Shown here: in pieces, positions 1 to 12,271 of the stretch
Position numbering within the stretch: the first letter of the stretch is position 1
How the letters are laid out: the number at the start of each line of letters is the position of its first letter
Source: Mauremys mutica
Taxonomy: Eukaryota; Chordata; Testudines; Geoemydidae
Direction: 5' to 3'
NCBI RefSeq assembly: GCF_020497125.1
Contig: NC_059079.1
Coordinates: forward strand, 9,691,553-9,755,552
Length of the DNA: 64,000 nt
Position numbers and translations under genes: made by a program
The notes under the pieces: generated by a model
What the model saw: only the letters and a program-made list of their open reading frames with translations
Told to the model about the DNA's origin: nothing
The model's database searches: none

Positions 1-46
1 GAAGGCACTCAGATACTACGGTGATGAGCGAGGTATAAAAATCTAG
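1..46 (+). repeat. MIR-like SINE tail fragment
   Basis: The first bases (a 'gatactacggtgatgag' motif followed by 'gtataaa') resemble the LINE2-type tail of MIR/CORE-SINEs; the same tail is seen at 12233-12268. Only the 3' end lies in the window. The next 320 bases hold nothing I can identify. Confidence 0.45.
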
Positions 47-368
47 GGAGAATAGAATAGAAATCTTGGCAGATTTTGTTGTATAAACTGTTCAACCACT
101 TTTCTGTAATGTTTAGGTACTAGCCCTGATCAGTGGAGGTGTTTAGATGACTCAGCCAACCTTGAAGATTAGATTAGATCAGGAAAACTGTATGTTTGTA
201 GGAGACGCTGTGCATAAACCACACAGGAGATGGGAGGACCCTTGATGTCAAGAATAGGAACAAGGTGGAGCTTATAGAATTATAGTCAGATACTTTCCTT
301 GAAGGACACGTGTGTCAAATGACATAGGCTGGAATCTCAGATTTTTGAAACACCACATTACTCTAAAG

Positions 369-1386
369 TAGGGCTGTTGATTAATCGCAGTTAATTCATG
401 CGATTAACAAAAAATTAATTGCAATTTAAAAACATTAATCGCGATTCATCGCCGTTTTAATCACACTGTTAAACAATAGAATACCAACTGAAATGTATTA
501 AACATTTTGGATGTTTTTCTACATTTTCATATATATTTATTTCAATTACAGCACAGAATACAAAGTGTATATTATTTTTTATTACAAATATTTGCACTGT
601 AAAAATGATAAAAAAGTATTTTTCAATTGACCTCATACAAGTACCGTAGAAGTGCAAAGTGCAACCTACAAATGTAGATTTTTGTTACATAACTGCACTC
701 AAATAACAAAACAATGTAAAAACTTTAGAGCCTACAAGTCCACGCAGTCATACTTCTTGTTCAGCCAATCACTAAGATAAACAAGTTTGTTTACATTTAC
801 AGGAGATAAGGCTGCCCTCTTCTTATTTACGTCACCAGAAAGTGAGAACAGGCATTTGCATGGCACTTTTGTAGCTGGCATTGCAAGATATTTATGTGCC
901 CAATATGCTAAACATTTGCATGTTCTCACTTTCAGGTGACATTGTAAACAAGAAGTGGGCAGCATTATCTTCTGCAAATGTAAACAAATTTGTTTGTCTC
1001 AGTGATTGGCTGAACAAGAAATGGGACTGAGTGGACTTGCAGGCTCTAAAATTTGACATTGTTTTATTTTTGAATGCAGGGGGTTTTTTTGTACATAATT
1101 CTACATTTGTAACTTCAACTTTCATGATAAAGAGATTGCACTACACTACCTGTATTAGCCAAATTGAATAATATAGTGCAAATACTTGTAATAAAAAATA
1201 AATACAAAGTGAGCACTGTACACTTTGTATTCAGTGCTTTAAACAAATTCAATATATTTTAAAATGTCGAAAACATCCAAAAATATTTAAATGGTATTCC
1301 ATTATTAATAGTGCAATTAATCACACTTGATTTTTTTAATCACCTGATTAATCGCAATTAATTTTTGTCATCACTTGACAGCCCTA
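369..1386. mobile_element. Fold-back hAT element, short copy, with transposase C-terminus in both arms
   Basis: The element starts TAGGGCTGT and ends in the inverse, CAGCCCTA. It is flanked by a perfect 8-bp target duplication, ctctaaag (361-368 and 1387-1394), diagnostic of hAT transposition. It is essentially one long inverted repeat: the left arm (369 to about 870) and right arm (about 912 to 1386) fold on each other around a loop of about 40 bases. Each arm encodes, toward the outside, the hAT C-terminal dimerisation segment: PCKCLFSLSGD then NVNKLVYLSDWLNKK on the minus strand (within 732-977), and a matching stretch on the plus strand (about 915-1027). In the related copy at 34549-36190 the first motif is the canonical PCERLFSLSGD. 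This copy lacks the central unique part, so it is non-autonomous. Nothing suggests an active protein. Confidence 0.9.
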
Positions 1387-1454
1387 CTCTAAAGATATTA
1401 TACGTTGTGATCATTTATCTCCAGTACAAACCAGGAGTGCATTTGAAGAGACAG

Positions 1455-1645
1455 ACAGAAAGGACGGTCCAGTGGTAAGGATGCTAGTCTAAGACTTGGG
1501 AGACCGGAGTTCAAGTTACTGCTCTACCACAGACTTCCTGTGTGACCTTGGGCAAGTCATTTAACCTCTGTGCCTCAGTTCCCCATCTGTAAGGGGTATT
1601 GTGAGGATAAATAAATTAAAGAGTTTGAGGTGCACAGACATATGG
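1455..1645 (+). repeat. MIR/CORE-SINE-like element
   Basis: A tRNA-like head (ggtccagtggtaaggatgc, then a B-box-like gagttcaagt) is followed by the conserved CORE block 'cctgtgtgaccttgggca' and 'cctcagttccccatctgta', typical of MIR-type SINEs across amniotes. The sequence is diverged and old. The 8-bp hAT duplication ends just upstream. Confidence 0.75.
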
Positions 1646-3839
1646 TAACAGTCACCATGTAAGTAGCTAATATTGACAGATAGCTATGCAGATGGATTTC
1701 ATGAATACGTAGCAAAGTTCCTTAATGTCCATTTTAATGATAGAAGTTACCTGTATTTCTTAAAAGAGGGATGCTGTCAAACTAATCTGAATTGTCACTG
1801 ACCTAACAGTAGGCAATAAATAGTGTAACTGGGTTTGGTACATTGCTTCAATTAAATGTGTTTTGATCTCCATTGATGCTTTAATTGGTGGCAAGCTTCC
1901 CCTTTCATCTAGAATTTATGACTTCAGGGAGATGATCTAACTTCAAATCATCCACATTTAAGTAGCCACTAATTAATCATCATTTACTATCCCAAAGCTT
2001 CCAAATTTATTTTTAAAATACCCAGAACTAATTCCCACTGAGCAAAAAGTTTAAACTGTAAAGTAGTGACAATAAACTTTGATTTTACTAAGCAATGCAA
2101 TATTATTTTTTAAAGTGTTCAAATTAAGTGGTCATATAATATTATCATCACATTATTTTCATCCAAAAATATAAAAGAGGACTCAGAACTCATATAAGCA
2201 TTCCTTTAAAATCTGTTTATTTCAATTACAATAAATAAAATTTTAAAAAGTGGAGCAGCCATCTCAAGCTCTGGGGATCTTTACAACATTAAACAATTTT
2301 CAATATTACAACCAGAGTTGGTCAAAAAGATTTGAATTTTTTAAACTGACTGAAAGGCAACCATTTTTTATAGAATTGGTAAAAGAATTTTCATAAATTC
2401 AAGACTGAAAGTTTTCCGCAATTTAACCATTTTTCAACTATATGCATGTACACAACTGTTCACTGCCCTTGCACTTCAACTGTAATTGCTACCAACAAAC
2501 TGAACTCTAATATAAATAATATCATCCCTTTAACCCCTCACTGTGTGGCCTGTCCAAATGCCTGCACTTCTAAAATAGATGAGCTTTGCCATGTCCAAAA
2601 GGTTAACAAGTCTGACTCTGGTGGTCCAATGGGGTGAAGAGCATTCTAAAAGTTCGCAAACTATCACAGAGTATGTTACTGACAGTCCCCAGCCCCCACA
2701 TTTTTTGAAAAAACTGCAAGGACATTCCTGTATGAGTGCCTCTACTTATCACAGCCATGGCGCTATAACATGAGGAAAGGCACTTTTTCATGTAACCTGT
2801 CCCAAGCTTCTAAGGCTCTAGATTCTGATTCAGCATGTTAATTAAACTCATACCTAATTTTAACCACGTGAGGAGTCCCACTGACTTCAACATATAGCTC
2901 TGGACACACTAGCTAAAGCTATTTTCTAATAGGCATTTTGGATATGAGACTGTGGTGCATGACCAACCTCTAACGATACATGGCTGAACCCTCAAACTAA
3001 ACAGGAATATCTCTATATCAATCCATAAAAGGGTGAGGAAAGGAGGAAAATTAATCTTTAGATTTTTAAAGATGATGTACAAACCTGTATTTTTCATTCC
3101 TTCTCTACCATCTAACCCCTTTCCTCCCCAACCCTGAGGCTGCTTCACAGTTACCATATTAGTTTAAATGCTTAATTGGGAGCCTTAAATCATTCCCCAA
3201 TCCAGCTCTTAAGTACCCCAATCACTAATATATCAGTGTGAAAACACCCCATAGATGCTGAGATTGAAAGGGAATAAGCACCCAACTACCATTGAAATGT
3301 TATGCAAATTGAGTAGCTAACCCCCTTATGACTTTTAAAATCCAAGCCAGGGTATTATTCATTGCCTCTGTGAAGCAGACTTTTGTGAGAAAATGCCTTA
3401 TGATAATATTGGAATATATATTACTAGTAGTTAAGCTACAAGACTTATTTTTCCAATTGATTCTCAATAATGATCATCAGTGACATGATTGTGTTGGCAA
3501 CTCTCTCTTGCAGAGAGTCCAAAGTTCTTCTATCCAGTTACAAGGTTAGGTTACATTTCTTAAGACTATTAGAATAAATTGCAAACAAGTGGCAACATGT
3601 GGCTCAACTCAATTCAACTATGTCTACTTTCTTGATTTTCAGTTAGACTACAATTACTGTGCACCCCCTAGTGGCAATGTAATAATGTTACCTAGCTTTT
3701 TACTAGTTACATGTATTGTTCTACATTTTGGAAAAAAGAAATATCAATTTGGAAACAATTTTTGGCAAAGTATACGAATAATAACTACTTTATGCTAAAC
3801 AATCTGTTCCACCTTGTATTTACTTGTGACACTCAGAGT
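1646..3839. other. FAF1 intron, no gene seen
   Basis: AT-rich non-coding DNA. Open frames here are short and unrelated to known proteins. A stretch at about 2310-2440 (gttggtcaaaaagatttgaa...) resembles the similarly A/T-biased tract at 6915-7350 and may be a diverged repeat. No splice-flanked FAF1 segment was recognised between here and the left edge. Confidence 0.6.
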
Positions 3840-3932
3840 ACACTGAAGAACTGCTGCTCTGCATAAGCTTGAAAGCTTGTCTCTCCCACCATCAGAAGCT
3901 GGTCCAATAAAGATATCACCTCACTCATCCTG
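3840..3932 (+). repeat. Ancient reptile interspersed repeat, 3' end
   Basis: The stretch with 'gcttgaaagcttgtctctc' and 'ggtccaataaagatatcacc' matches a repeat end I recall from turtle and other sauropsid sequence. The family is not certain. The following 530 bases up to 4464 show nothing else. Confidence 0.5.
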
Positions 3933-4464
3933 GCTCTCCAATATTCATTTATGGCAGTGAGAATTACATTTCACTTTTCAGAAAATAATAATTTATTAAT
4001 TTTCAAAATGTTCCAATATCCACGATGTCTCATTAAGCTATTTTAACATAGTAGGTCTTTATTTGAGGATTTAAAACACTAAAGTGTAACATGGAAGAGA
4101 ATTTAAATTTCCTTTAATTGAAGAGAATTATACAGCACCTCTACATACACTCATATATCCACAAGTCCAACAGGAGAGGGCAGCACAGTGTAACATTTTA
4201 ACCATTTGGAAAGGAAGATGGCAAAACTGCTGGTGACCTGGTAATGATTTGTAGATATTTATGTTTAAAGTAACTGCTATCACGTGATAAATCCTTGAAC
4301 GCCAGTATCCACTACTGTGCGCACAAAAATTGCATTCACTCAGACATTACCCACACTTAGCAGTAGCAAAAATCTGTGTATACAATTCATACAGTCTGAC
4401 CTTACGACAGATGAGAGTTAGAGAATTTTTGGGTTTTGAGGTTGTAAATCCTAAGACTTATACA

Positions 4465-4977
4465 CAGTGGTGCAAGTAGGGCAGTACGGTACACTGTACC
4501 ATTAAGAAATGTATTGCCGGTACGCCATACTGGAAAGACACAGGAGCAGAATGTGGGGCCGCTGGGTGGCCCCACGCCGGCAGCTCTTCCGGCACGGTTG
4601 TACCGCCCCAGTCTCACCCCCATCCGTTCCACGCAGCTGCATCTCCTGTCTGGGGTCTGCCGGAGAACAGGGCTGGGGCTGGAGGCGGTACAGCCGTGCC
4701 GGAGAAGCTGCCTGCATGGCGCTGCCCAGTAGACCCACGTTCTGCTCCTGTGTCTGCTCCTTTCACGGCTGCAGTTCCGAAGAGCCCTGTGGTTCAGAAG
4801 TCTGTATCCAGCACAGCGGGAGGACAGAGCCCCTGCCCCTCCAGTCCTCCCTCCCTGGGGAGGAATCACGTGGGGGGGGCATTTGGAGAGGTCATGTGCC
4901 CCCCTTTAGCTGGTGTCCCTCCATGAGTCGCCTATGTGCAGCATACCAGTAAGAAATAAATTCTACTTGCACCACTG
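4465..4977. mobile_element. hAT-type MITE, 513 bp
   Basis: Terminal inverted repeats CAGTGGTGCAAGTAG and CTACTTGCACCACTG lie inside an imperfect 8-bp duplication (cttataca 4457-4464; ctcatata 4978-4985; 6 of 8 match). The CAGTG ends and 8-bp duplication are hAT hallmarks. The interior is GC-rich and largely self-complementary: a block near 4575-4620 pairs with one near 4680-4740. No transposase is encoded. The open frames across this element, up to 155 codons on the minus strand, are by-products of GC-rich sequence. Confidence 0.85.
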
Positions 4978-5162
4978 CTCATATATTAAAAAGTGTTTGC
5001 ACCTACTGAGTGCAGATGCATGTAAATGTACACTCAGTTTTGCATGCACGCAACTAGAGGCCTGGCAGATGCTCTTTTGAAAGTTTACCCCAGTTTTTCC
5101 ATAGAAATAAAATAAGGCACCATCTAAATTCATATTCATAAATGTATGACAAAGAGCCTTAC

Positions 5163-5251
5163 CCAGAATTACTTGAAGAAGGTGGTGGAAGATCAGGTGT
5201 TAGAACATAAAGACTGTTATTTTTTGGTAAGTGTAGAGTTTTTAAAACAGT
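5163..5251 (-). CDS. FAF1: FAF1 coding exon, end of first ubiquitin-like domain
   Basis: This 89-nt minus-strand exon is preceded by a long pyrimidine tract and ctgcag, and followed by the donor gtaagg. It encodes 29 residues plus two bases of a glycine codon, beginning TVLKTLHLPKNNSLYVL and ending in a proline/serine-rich stretch (PDLPPPSSS). This is FAF1 at about human residues 154-182, the last strands of the first ubiquitin-like domain and the start of the linker to the second. It joins in phase 0 to the exon at 6308-6399, 1056 bp away. FAF1 is a multidomain adaptor (UBA, two ubiquitin-like domains, UAS, UBX) that binds Fas-pathway proteins and recruits ubiquitinated clients to p97/VCP. 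Small differences from human (for example K-T for K-S in LKSLH) fit an orthologue. The open frame on the plus strand here is an antisense shadow. Confidence 0.96.
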
Positions 5252-6307
5252 CTGCAGAAAAAAAAGAAAACATTTGTTCAAGAACTGTAGATTATGGTTT
5301 TTTTTTATCTTTTGCCTTTTTTAAAAATTATTTGATTTTTTAAAATTAGTTAAAATACACATATTGAAAATAATTCCTTGATCTGCCATAGTAAACTACT
5401 ACGTTTGTAGGAGAATCCTTTCTAAAATACACAGAGAAGCAGACAAAACAGGAGCTGCTTTAGGCTAAGAACAGTAAATGAACAGTGGTACAGACTTATA
5501 CAGATAACTAAATTGGTTTACAGAAGTTGATTCTTTTCACACCAACTTTGCAAATTAAGGTGGGATGCAAGTCTAGATATGATAGATCATTGGTTTGTAT
5601 ACGTAGGAGGTTTAAAATATTGGTGTTGCAGTCTTGGCAATGAAAGATGAATTGAAGGATAATCAGAGATCATGTTTGTGGCACAATTAATGCAACAGCC
5701 ATCCACTATATATAATCTTGTTCAGCATGGCACAATGGTACATGGCACACATTGCCAATGTTTAAAGGTGCACAGTATATGCAGCGTTATCTTAAATTTG
5801 GGTGGAGAGTGATGTAAATACACATGCAGAGTTAGTGTTGACTGGGAAAGCTGAATTCTGTTATTTCTTAACTGTCCAATCAATTTGTTTGTTTGGATTT
5901 TTTTTTTCCATTTTACGTTAGCTGAACATTTCCTGATTAATCAATGTTTGTTTTTAAATTTCGGAGTTCAGTTTTTCCTCAGTAAGTTGTTGATACATAT
6001 TTACAAACAATGGTATAACCAAGAATTTTGCCTGAAGAATTCTTTACTTTATTGCTAATTTAATAATGTGCATTTTACAGGTACCAATGGCAGACTGTAC
6101 ATGCAAATACTATCAACCAGACAACGGATGTTGGGGCAAATAATGCATAATTCCACTTGCAACATTTTAAGCGAACTGATTCTTTAATAATGTTACTAGA
6201 ATCAAAATAACGTAGAAATCAACAGTCCTTGTGTTATGCTCACTTACAAGCACTTATTGGTTTCAAACACTTAAATCACTTCACTGATAAAACTGTAGGA
6301 AACTTAC
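5252..6307 (-). other. FAF1: FAF1 intron within the first ubiquitin-like domain
   Basis: A short phase-0 intron with GT at the 6307 side and ctgcag at the 5252 side in the minus-strand sense. The content is AT-rich. I saw no mobile element with clear ends and no RNA gene. Confidence 0.85.
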
Positions 6308-6399
6308 ACTATCATCTACGTCTCCAGTCTTCCAGCCTTTTAACAACATTTTTGATACAGGAATCTGAAGTTCATTTTCTAAAATGTGTTTGATCTCTC
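6308..6399 (-). CDS. FAF1: FAF1 coding exon, centre of first ubiquitin-like domain
   Basis: This 92-nt minus-strand exon has a ctgcag acceptor after a T-rich tract and the donor gtaagt. It supplies two bases of a glycine codon, then 30 residues: EIKHILENELQIPVSKMLL followed by KGWKTGDVDDS. This corresponds to about human FAF1 residues 124-153, the helix and following strands of the first ubiquitin-like domain, the region reported to interact with Hsp70-type chaperones. The split glycine codon is completed exactly by the last base of the exon at 20912. The visible changes from human are conservative (Q to H after EIK; E to D before DS). The frame is intact and this looks like a functional exon. 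Confidence 0.97.
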
Positions 6400-6914
6400 C
6401 TGCAGAGAAGGCAAAGAAAAAAATACCAACAAAATCATGTTCACATTCTTCTATATTTAGGAAAACAAAGCATCAGACCCTGCCTTACTGCAACAGAACA
6501 ACATTATGGCTCCAAGGTCCAACATTCAACCCCTTTGCTGTTATATTATATCCATTTTCAAAAAGCATTTAATATTTGTGCATCTTTCTCCACTACATAC
6601 AATAACTTCACATAAACAAACAAAAAAAACATTATTTCAGCAGCCCAGGCTTCTAGACAAAAACTAAATAAAATGGGGAAAAAACAGTTAGGGAAACTAA
6701 TTTTCATTTAATGTTACTTAAGTCCAAGAGGTCCATTTCAAATGTGGGGGGGAGGGGATAGTAACACACACATACCCCTCTCACAGCAGTGTCTTGATTT
6801 CAATATAAAATTATCAAGATTTTCAAAGACATCTAAAAGATACGGAGGACTTATCCTGTGCCCACTGACTTCAGTGGTGCAGGATCAGGACCTAGACACA
6901 CATCTTTCATTAGC

Positions 6915-7350
6915 AGAGCTTGGTCGGGAATTTTTTGACCAAACTCATTTAGTCAAAAATGCTGATCCATCAAAACCAAAGCTATTCACAGGAAAAGGCC
7001 AGTTTCAAAAAATTTCTCATTTCAAAAAAACCTTTTGAATAATTTCAAAACTTTTTTTTCCAAATATCCCATTTTGTCATTTTTAAGTGAAAATTTCCAT
7101 TTTTTTTTGTTTAAAAACAAATACTCATTTTCAAATTTAGGCTAATTTTATAATAAAACATTTTTTTAAAATCAACATCAAAACAAAACACTTTTGAAAT
7201 TTTCAAAACAATACATTTTGATTGACACAAACTGATTTTGTTCCTCTGGGTCTCTGAAAATTTGAGGCTGAGTCACAAATTGGGATGTGAAATTTTTCAA
7301 AAATCTCGATTTTTTCCCCAGGACAGGAAAACACATGAGCTGAACCCTAA
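6915..7350. repeat. A/T-biased diverged repeat
   Basis: Repeated runs of 'ttttgacc', 'tcaaaa' and 'aaaattt' motifs, beginning near 'agcttggtcgggaatttt' and ending near 'ccaggacaggaaaacac', resemble a family of AT-rich reptile inverted-repeat elements. No target duplication was found and the borders are approximate. Confidence 0.35.
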
Positions 7351-8782
7351 GAGCTGCTTTGAAAATATCAGCCAATAATTTTATGATGGAATTAATAATG
7401 TTTTAAACTAAATTCCTAGTTACCAAGTTCATTCAGGTACAGTAACAGCTCCATCAATGTACAAACTTTAATATGAATTTGAAGGATCAGTTACATAATG
7501 AGGATTTGGCAGTTCAACCAAACTTTTTTTTTTTTTAAGAAGAATAGGTATGAAATTTTAAGCCACAAGAGCAATCTGTTATTTATTAATATTCAAATTA
7601 AAATATAACACTAGTAGTTGACAACGAAAATCAATTGCTTAGGAATTACAGCACAACAACTTGTTCTGAATCTTAATTTTAAAGCATGGTTAGGATGTTT
7701 CTTCGAGTAGAGCCATTTTAAAATCAGTGCAGTTAAGATTAGTTTTCCAAAAGAAAGATTGCTTCCACGTTTCGCTTTGGTCCTCCCCGTATTTTTCCTC
7801 AACTTTCATATTGCAAGCAAAAGCATTCTGCTGACTCCACTGTGGGATCCACATGCAGTTTTAAATAAAAGGATATGATACGGCACATACATGAGGCAAG
7901 CATCAAGATGAAGTACTGGCTGATGTAAATCTTAAAAAAAAAAAAAAGATAGTTATTGATAGCAATAACTGTCTCCCAGACTAAAGATCCACAGCCAGCC
8001 ATGAGCAGACAGAGATAATCACCCATAAAATGAGAGAGATTCAGGGTCACCTGGAAGGACAGGAGGGAAAGTATCTGGGGAGCATTCCATTAACAACAGC
8101 ACCAGCAGCCAGCGTTCACTTTAAAAACGCATTAGTCAAAGGTGCAGAAGAACCCATTCTAAGGCTGAGATTGGGAATATGATTGGAGGGGAAAGGAAAT
8201 GCACGGGCATAACAATTCTAACACAACTAATTATTAATGCACTTTGCATGAATTTCCACTTTGTTTCCTTTTTAAACAAACATACTTGTGTGCAGCACAC
8301 CAGGAAGACATATAATGAATATCTGGAGCTCTGCACGCTGAAATAAATGCTGCAGCAGCCCGTGTTTCTGTGTTCTAAAGCCATAGATTAATGCATCTCA
8401 GCAGGAAACCAGGTTGGCGCTGCAGTTTGCAGGTAAGAAATTCCAATGAACAAAGAGGATATGCAAAGAGGGAGGAAGAATTACTCATTATTAAATATAT
8501 GATTTATTACAGCTTTTAACTAACAGTTTGTCCATTGACTTGAAAAAGGTGGCTTATGTGGGTAAAAATGTCTTCAAAAGTTGACTTCAGCCATTACATC
8601 CTCACTGTCAGCCTATTACTTACTCAACCCCTACTTCAAGAATTAACTCGACTCCAATTAATATATTACACATAAATGTACCAAGCGTATGGCTATTTCA
8701 GTATATACATGTAAATATAGTATTGCTATATGCATCAAGGAACTGGATTTAAAATAATTGTTTCTGTTTCAATTTTATTATT

Positions 8783-10013
8783 ACTCCTGATGGCATTCTG
8801 TGCCAAAAAATTAAAAATTCTGTGCCAAAAAAATTAAAAATTCTGCACACAATATTTTAAAATTATGCCAAATTCTGCAAATTTTATTTGTCAAATAAAT
8901 GTGGAGGCTCCAGCATGGTGTTGGGGAGCACAGGCTACTGGCTGCACAGAAGTGGGAGATCACTGTGCAGCTCCCCCACAGGACATGGACTCAGCGGTGA
9001 GGCTGCACCCAACCCTGACACAGCACAAGGACCAGGCCTGCCCCAGAAACGCTCAGTGCCCTGTCCCTCCGTGCCAGGTGCACCAGGCGTGGGCAGGTAG
9101 GCTCAGCATGGCAGGATCCAAGTGTGGAGGGGCTCAATGTGGGAGGGATCCAGATGTGGGTTGAGAGGGTTCTGGGGGGGCAATCTGGGTGTGGGCAGCT
9201 TAGTGGGGGATCCAGGTGTGTGTGGGGATCTGGATGCACTGGGGCTTGCTGGGGGGGGGGGGGGCCTCTGGGTGCAACAGTAATGGGACTCTGAAGGGGG
9301 TTCCAGGTGAAGGTGGTTAGAGCTCAGCGGAGGGGGGCCTGGGTGTGAAGGGGGAGAGAGTTTGGCAGGGGGTCTGTGGGGGGGGTCCAGATGCTGGGGG
9401 AGTGGGGCTCAGTGGGGTGGAGATCCGGGTGCGGGTGACTTGTCAGGATGGTTCAGGTACAGGAGGAGTGGGGAATCATCGGGAGGGTTATGAGTGCAGG
9501 TGGGGTGAAGTTCGGTAGGAGGGTCTGGGTGGGAGGGGGTCTGGATGCATTGGTTGGGCAGATGGGGGGAACAGCTCCCTGTACAGGGATTACCTCCCTC
9601 CCCCCCCTCCCCAGCTGAGAAGCGATGGGTGCAGGAGGTTGGGGGCAGGGAGGAAGAGCTTCCTGGAGCTGCAGGAGAAATCTGGGAGTGGATCTGACCC
9701 GGCCCCAGATTGCCGTGCAGGGGAAGAGGAAGTCCTGTCCTCCCCAGCCCAGTCAGGACTAGCAGCTAAGCCTGGCGCAGAGTAGGATCCACCAGCCATG
9801 TCTTCCCTAGTCCCGCCACCTGCCCCACAGTGATTTACCTCTCTGCCGGCTGCCCTGGGCACCTGAAACGTACTGCTGGGGAGGGTCACATGACTGCTCT
9901 TGTGGCTTCCCTTTGCTTCCCCGTCAGAAAGTCATTTTTCTGCAGGAAAGCAAAGAAATCTGCAGGGACATAAATTCTATGCATGTGCAGTGGCACAGAA
10001 TTCCCCCAGGAGT
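8783..10013. mobile_element. Inverted-repeat DNA element with a G-rich core
   Basis: The left end (actcctgatggcattctgtg...) is the reverse complement of the right end (...ttcccccaggagt), giving an imperfect 22-bp terminal inverted repeat. No unambiguous target duplication is visible because both flanks are simple AT sequence. The core at about 9100-9560 is an irregular G-rich array of units like 'gggggtctgggtg', with a run of 14 G near 9250, able in principle to form quadruplex structures. Adjacent copies of 'ttaaaaattctg' near 8810-8843 are a short tandem duplication. No transposase is encoded. Confidence 0.7.
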
Positions 10014-12036
10014 AAATAATTATTATAGATGCATTGCTTTTTGGGTAATGTATTGTTGAAAAATGAGCAAATTTTAAATCAATATAAATATAAAATCTGT
10101 CCTTTTACAGAATCATATTTTCTGAACATAATGCTTAGTCACTGTTAGAAGATTACATCCACATTCCCTCACAAATATTTCATATACCATGTACAATCTC
10201 AGTGCATTATCCAGTAATTACAAGTAAACCAAATTAAATCTTTGCAGACACTGTAAGAATGTGGATGTAAAACTTTGAAAAAACAGTTGCTCGAGAATCC
10301 CAGCTCTTTCCTCCAAGTCGCGAGGAGTTAATGCACTAATTGGATACAGTGATGCATAATAATTTACATGAAAAATAGGTTATAGTATCCAATTGACTGA
10401 AATGCTGGCCAGACTAAACAAGGTTGTATTTAATTTATAATGTTTAATTAGTTTCCCTCCAACCCTCAAGCTATTTATCAGGCAGTGAGTTTACTCTTTC
10501 TTGCAGATTTCCCAAATTTTGTTGCTGTGGTTGATTATGTTAATATAATAAATACAATTTTGATCAGATTTCATTTCTGTGGATCCTGTAGCCAGCTGTT
10601 TTAAAGTTTATCATTTATATCCTTGTTTTTCCACTATATTTCAGTAATAGAACCAAAAGAATGAGGAGCTTTTATTACTAAGTTCAAAATCACTGTGTGG
10701 GATTTACATTCTTCTATTGTTTAGCTAGCAAACAATAAATCACCAACCTAGAGATAGACATCTTTCATCAGATTAGTCTTGCACCTACAGTACTCACTAA
10801 TTTACTATCAGAAGATCCAGAAACATTCCCTACTATCACATACTTGGCTACTGATTCAGTTTCTCATTTATGAGAATCAATTTTCTCATGTGCTGGAATC
10901 TTGCTTGACTTGGGGATTCATATGAGGATTTCTGTAATATTTTAACTCTGCTACCATCCAGTTTACCAATATGTACACAGAGTGGAATTTTCCCCAGCCC
11001 TCTGTGCATGGGCTGAATCTCACTATGGTTACAAGACAAGGGTGGATTTAAAATAATTAATCCCTTTGTCAGTGTGGTAAAAGATTAATTTATTTATATG
11101 CATGGCAAAAAAAAGTTAATGTTCTTGCATTTATATGTTATATAGAGAACCAAACAATATACTCACAAACAATACAAAAGCCCAAATAACTAACCCTGGG
11201 AAACAACTTTCCTTCCTATTGCTGACACTTACGCAGCATAAATTGGGTGTCTTGCTCATTCCAACAGTTACTGTTTATTCAACCTTCCTTTAAGTTCTCT
11301 TTGCTGGTGAAATGTCCCTTCTGTTTGGATCTCTAACCTTCTGGGGTGGTTGTGGCATATTTCCATCTAGTGGAAATTTGATATAATTGCAATATAAATT
11401 CAAGCAAACTGAGAAACAGGCTAGACAGATGTGGCGTCTCAGAGACGTTTTAGCCATGTCTAAATGATATTGAATGGTTGTTTCCAGAAGAGCATTTTTG
11501 GAAGCCTTGTTTAATAATAGCCACTTTCAGATACTTTACACACTGTGCTTCATAAAGTACACCGCACTTTGGAGATGAGCTATTGATATGATGGTGATAG
11601 CTGAGAAACATGGCAAGCTCCAGTTTACCACGATTCATGACTTTTAACAAGAATGCAGCTAATCACTACACAAAAAATGTGATGTAAATGGAATCTTTCT
11701 ATTTCTGTGAGATTGACAATGGATTAGATATAGCTAGAGCCAGAAAAATGAAATAATTGATATTAAACTCTAGGAGTTTCTGCATGAAGAATTTCCTCTA
11801 GCTTATCAGGTTAGAAAGGTGCAACTGAAGAGATGAACACAGTCCTAAATTCTCGTTTCACAACAAATAGAAACGTGGTATCAAAACAATGCAAATTTAG
11901 AGAACGATTGCAAATTGTTGATGAATCCACTGTCTCACATTAAGGAAATCAGCTATTAGAATCTGATACAATTGAATCAAACATGGACTTTGATTTAATT
12001 CTTACAAAAGGGAAGTTGACCCTAGAAAAAGGCAAT

Positions 12037-12268
12037 TGAAGAATGTTAGGGGACTACTCTGGGACTCAAGAGACCTTGGTTCAATTCTCTGTTCCACCAG
12101 CATTTTCCTGTGTGACCTTGGGCAAGTCACCAAGTCTCTGTGCCTAAGCTCCCCATGTGCAAAATGGAAATATTATTCTCTGCCTGACAGAGGTGCTGTG
12201 AGGAGAATTATAGCAAAGATTGAGAGTCACGAAGATACTACGGCAATGAAAGCCATATGAAGTACCTA
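12037..12268 (+). repeat. MIR/CORE-SINE-like element
   Basis: A head with 'ccttggttcaattct' (B-box-like) is followed by the CORE block 'cctgtgtgaccttgggca' and a tail 'gatactacggcaatgaaa...gccatatga'. It is similar in layout to the copy at 1455-1645 but retains more of the 3' tail. It abuts the left LTR-like repeat of the gypsy element. Confidence 0.75.
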
Positions 12269-12271
12269 ACA

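Noticed and set aside
4402..4952. Overlapping 155- and 147-codon frames
   Set aside because: They span the ends of a hAT MITE and arise from its GC-rich self-complementary interior.
5146..5343. Plus-strand open frame over the FAF1 exon
   Set aside because: Antisense shadow; the minus strand has matching splice sites and FAF1 protein identity.
8865..9889. Several frames of about 100 codons in the G-rich element
   Set aside because: Composition bias; no homology recognised and frames overlap on both strands.
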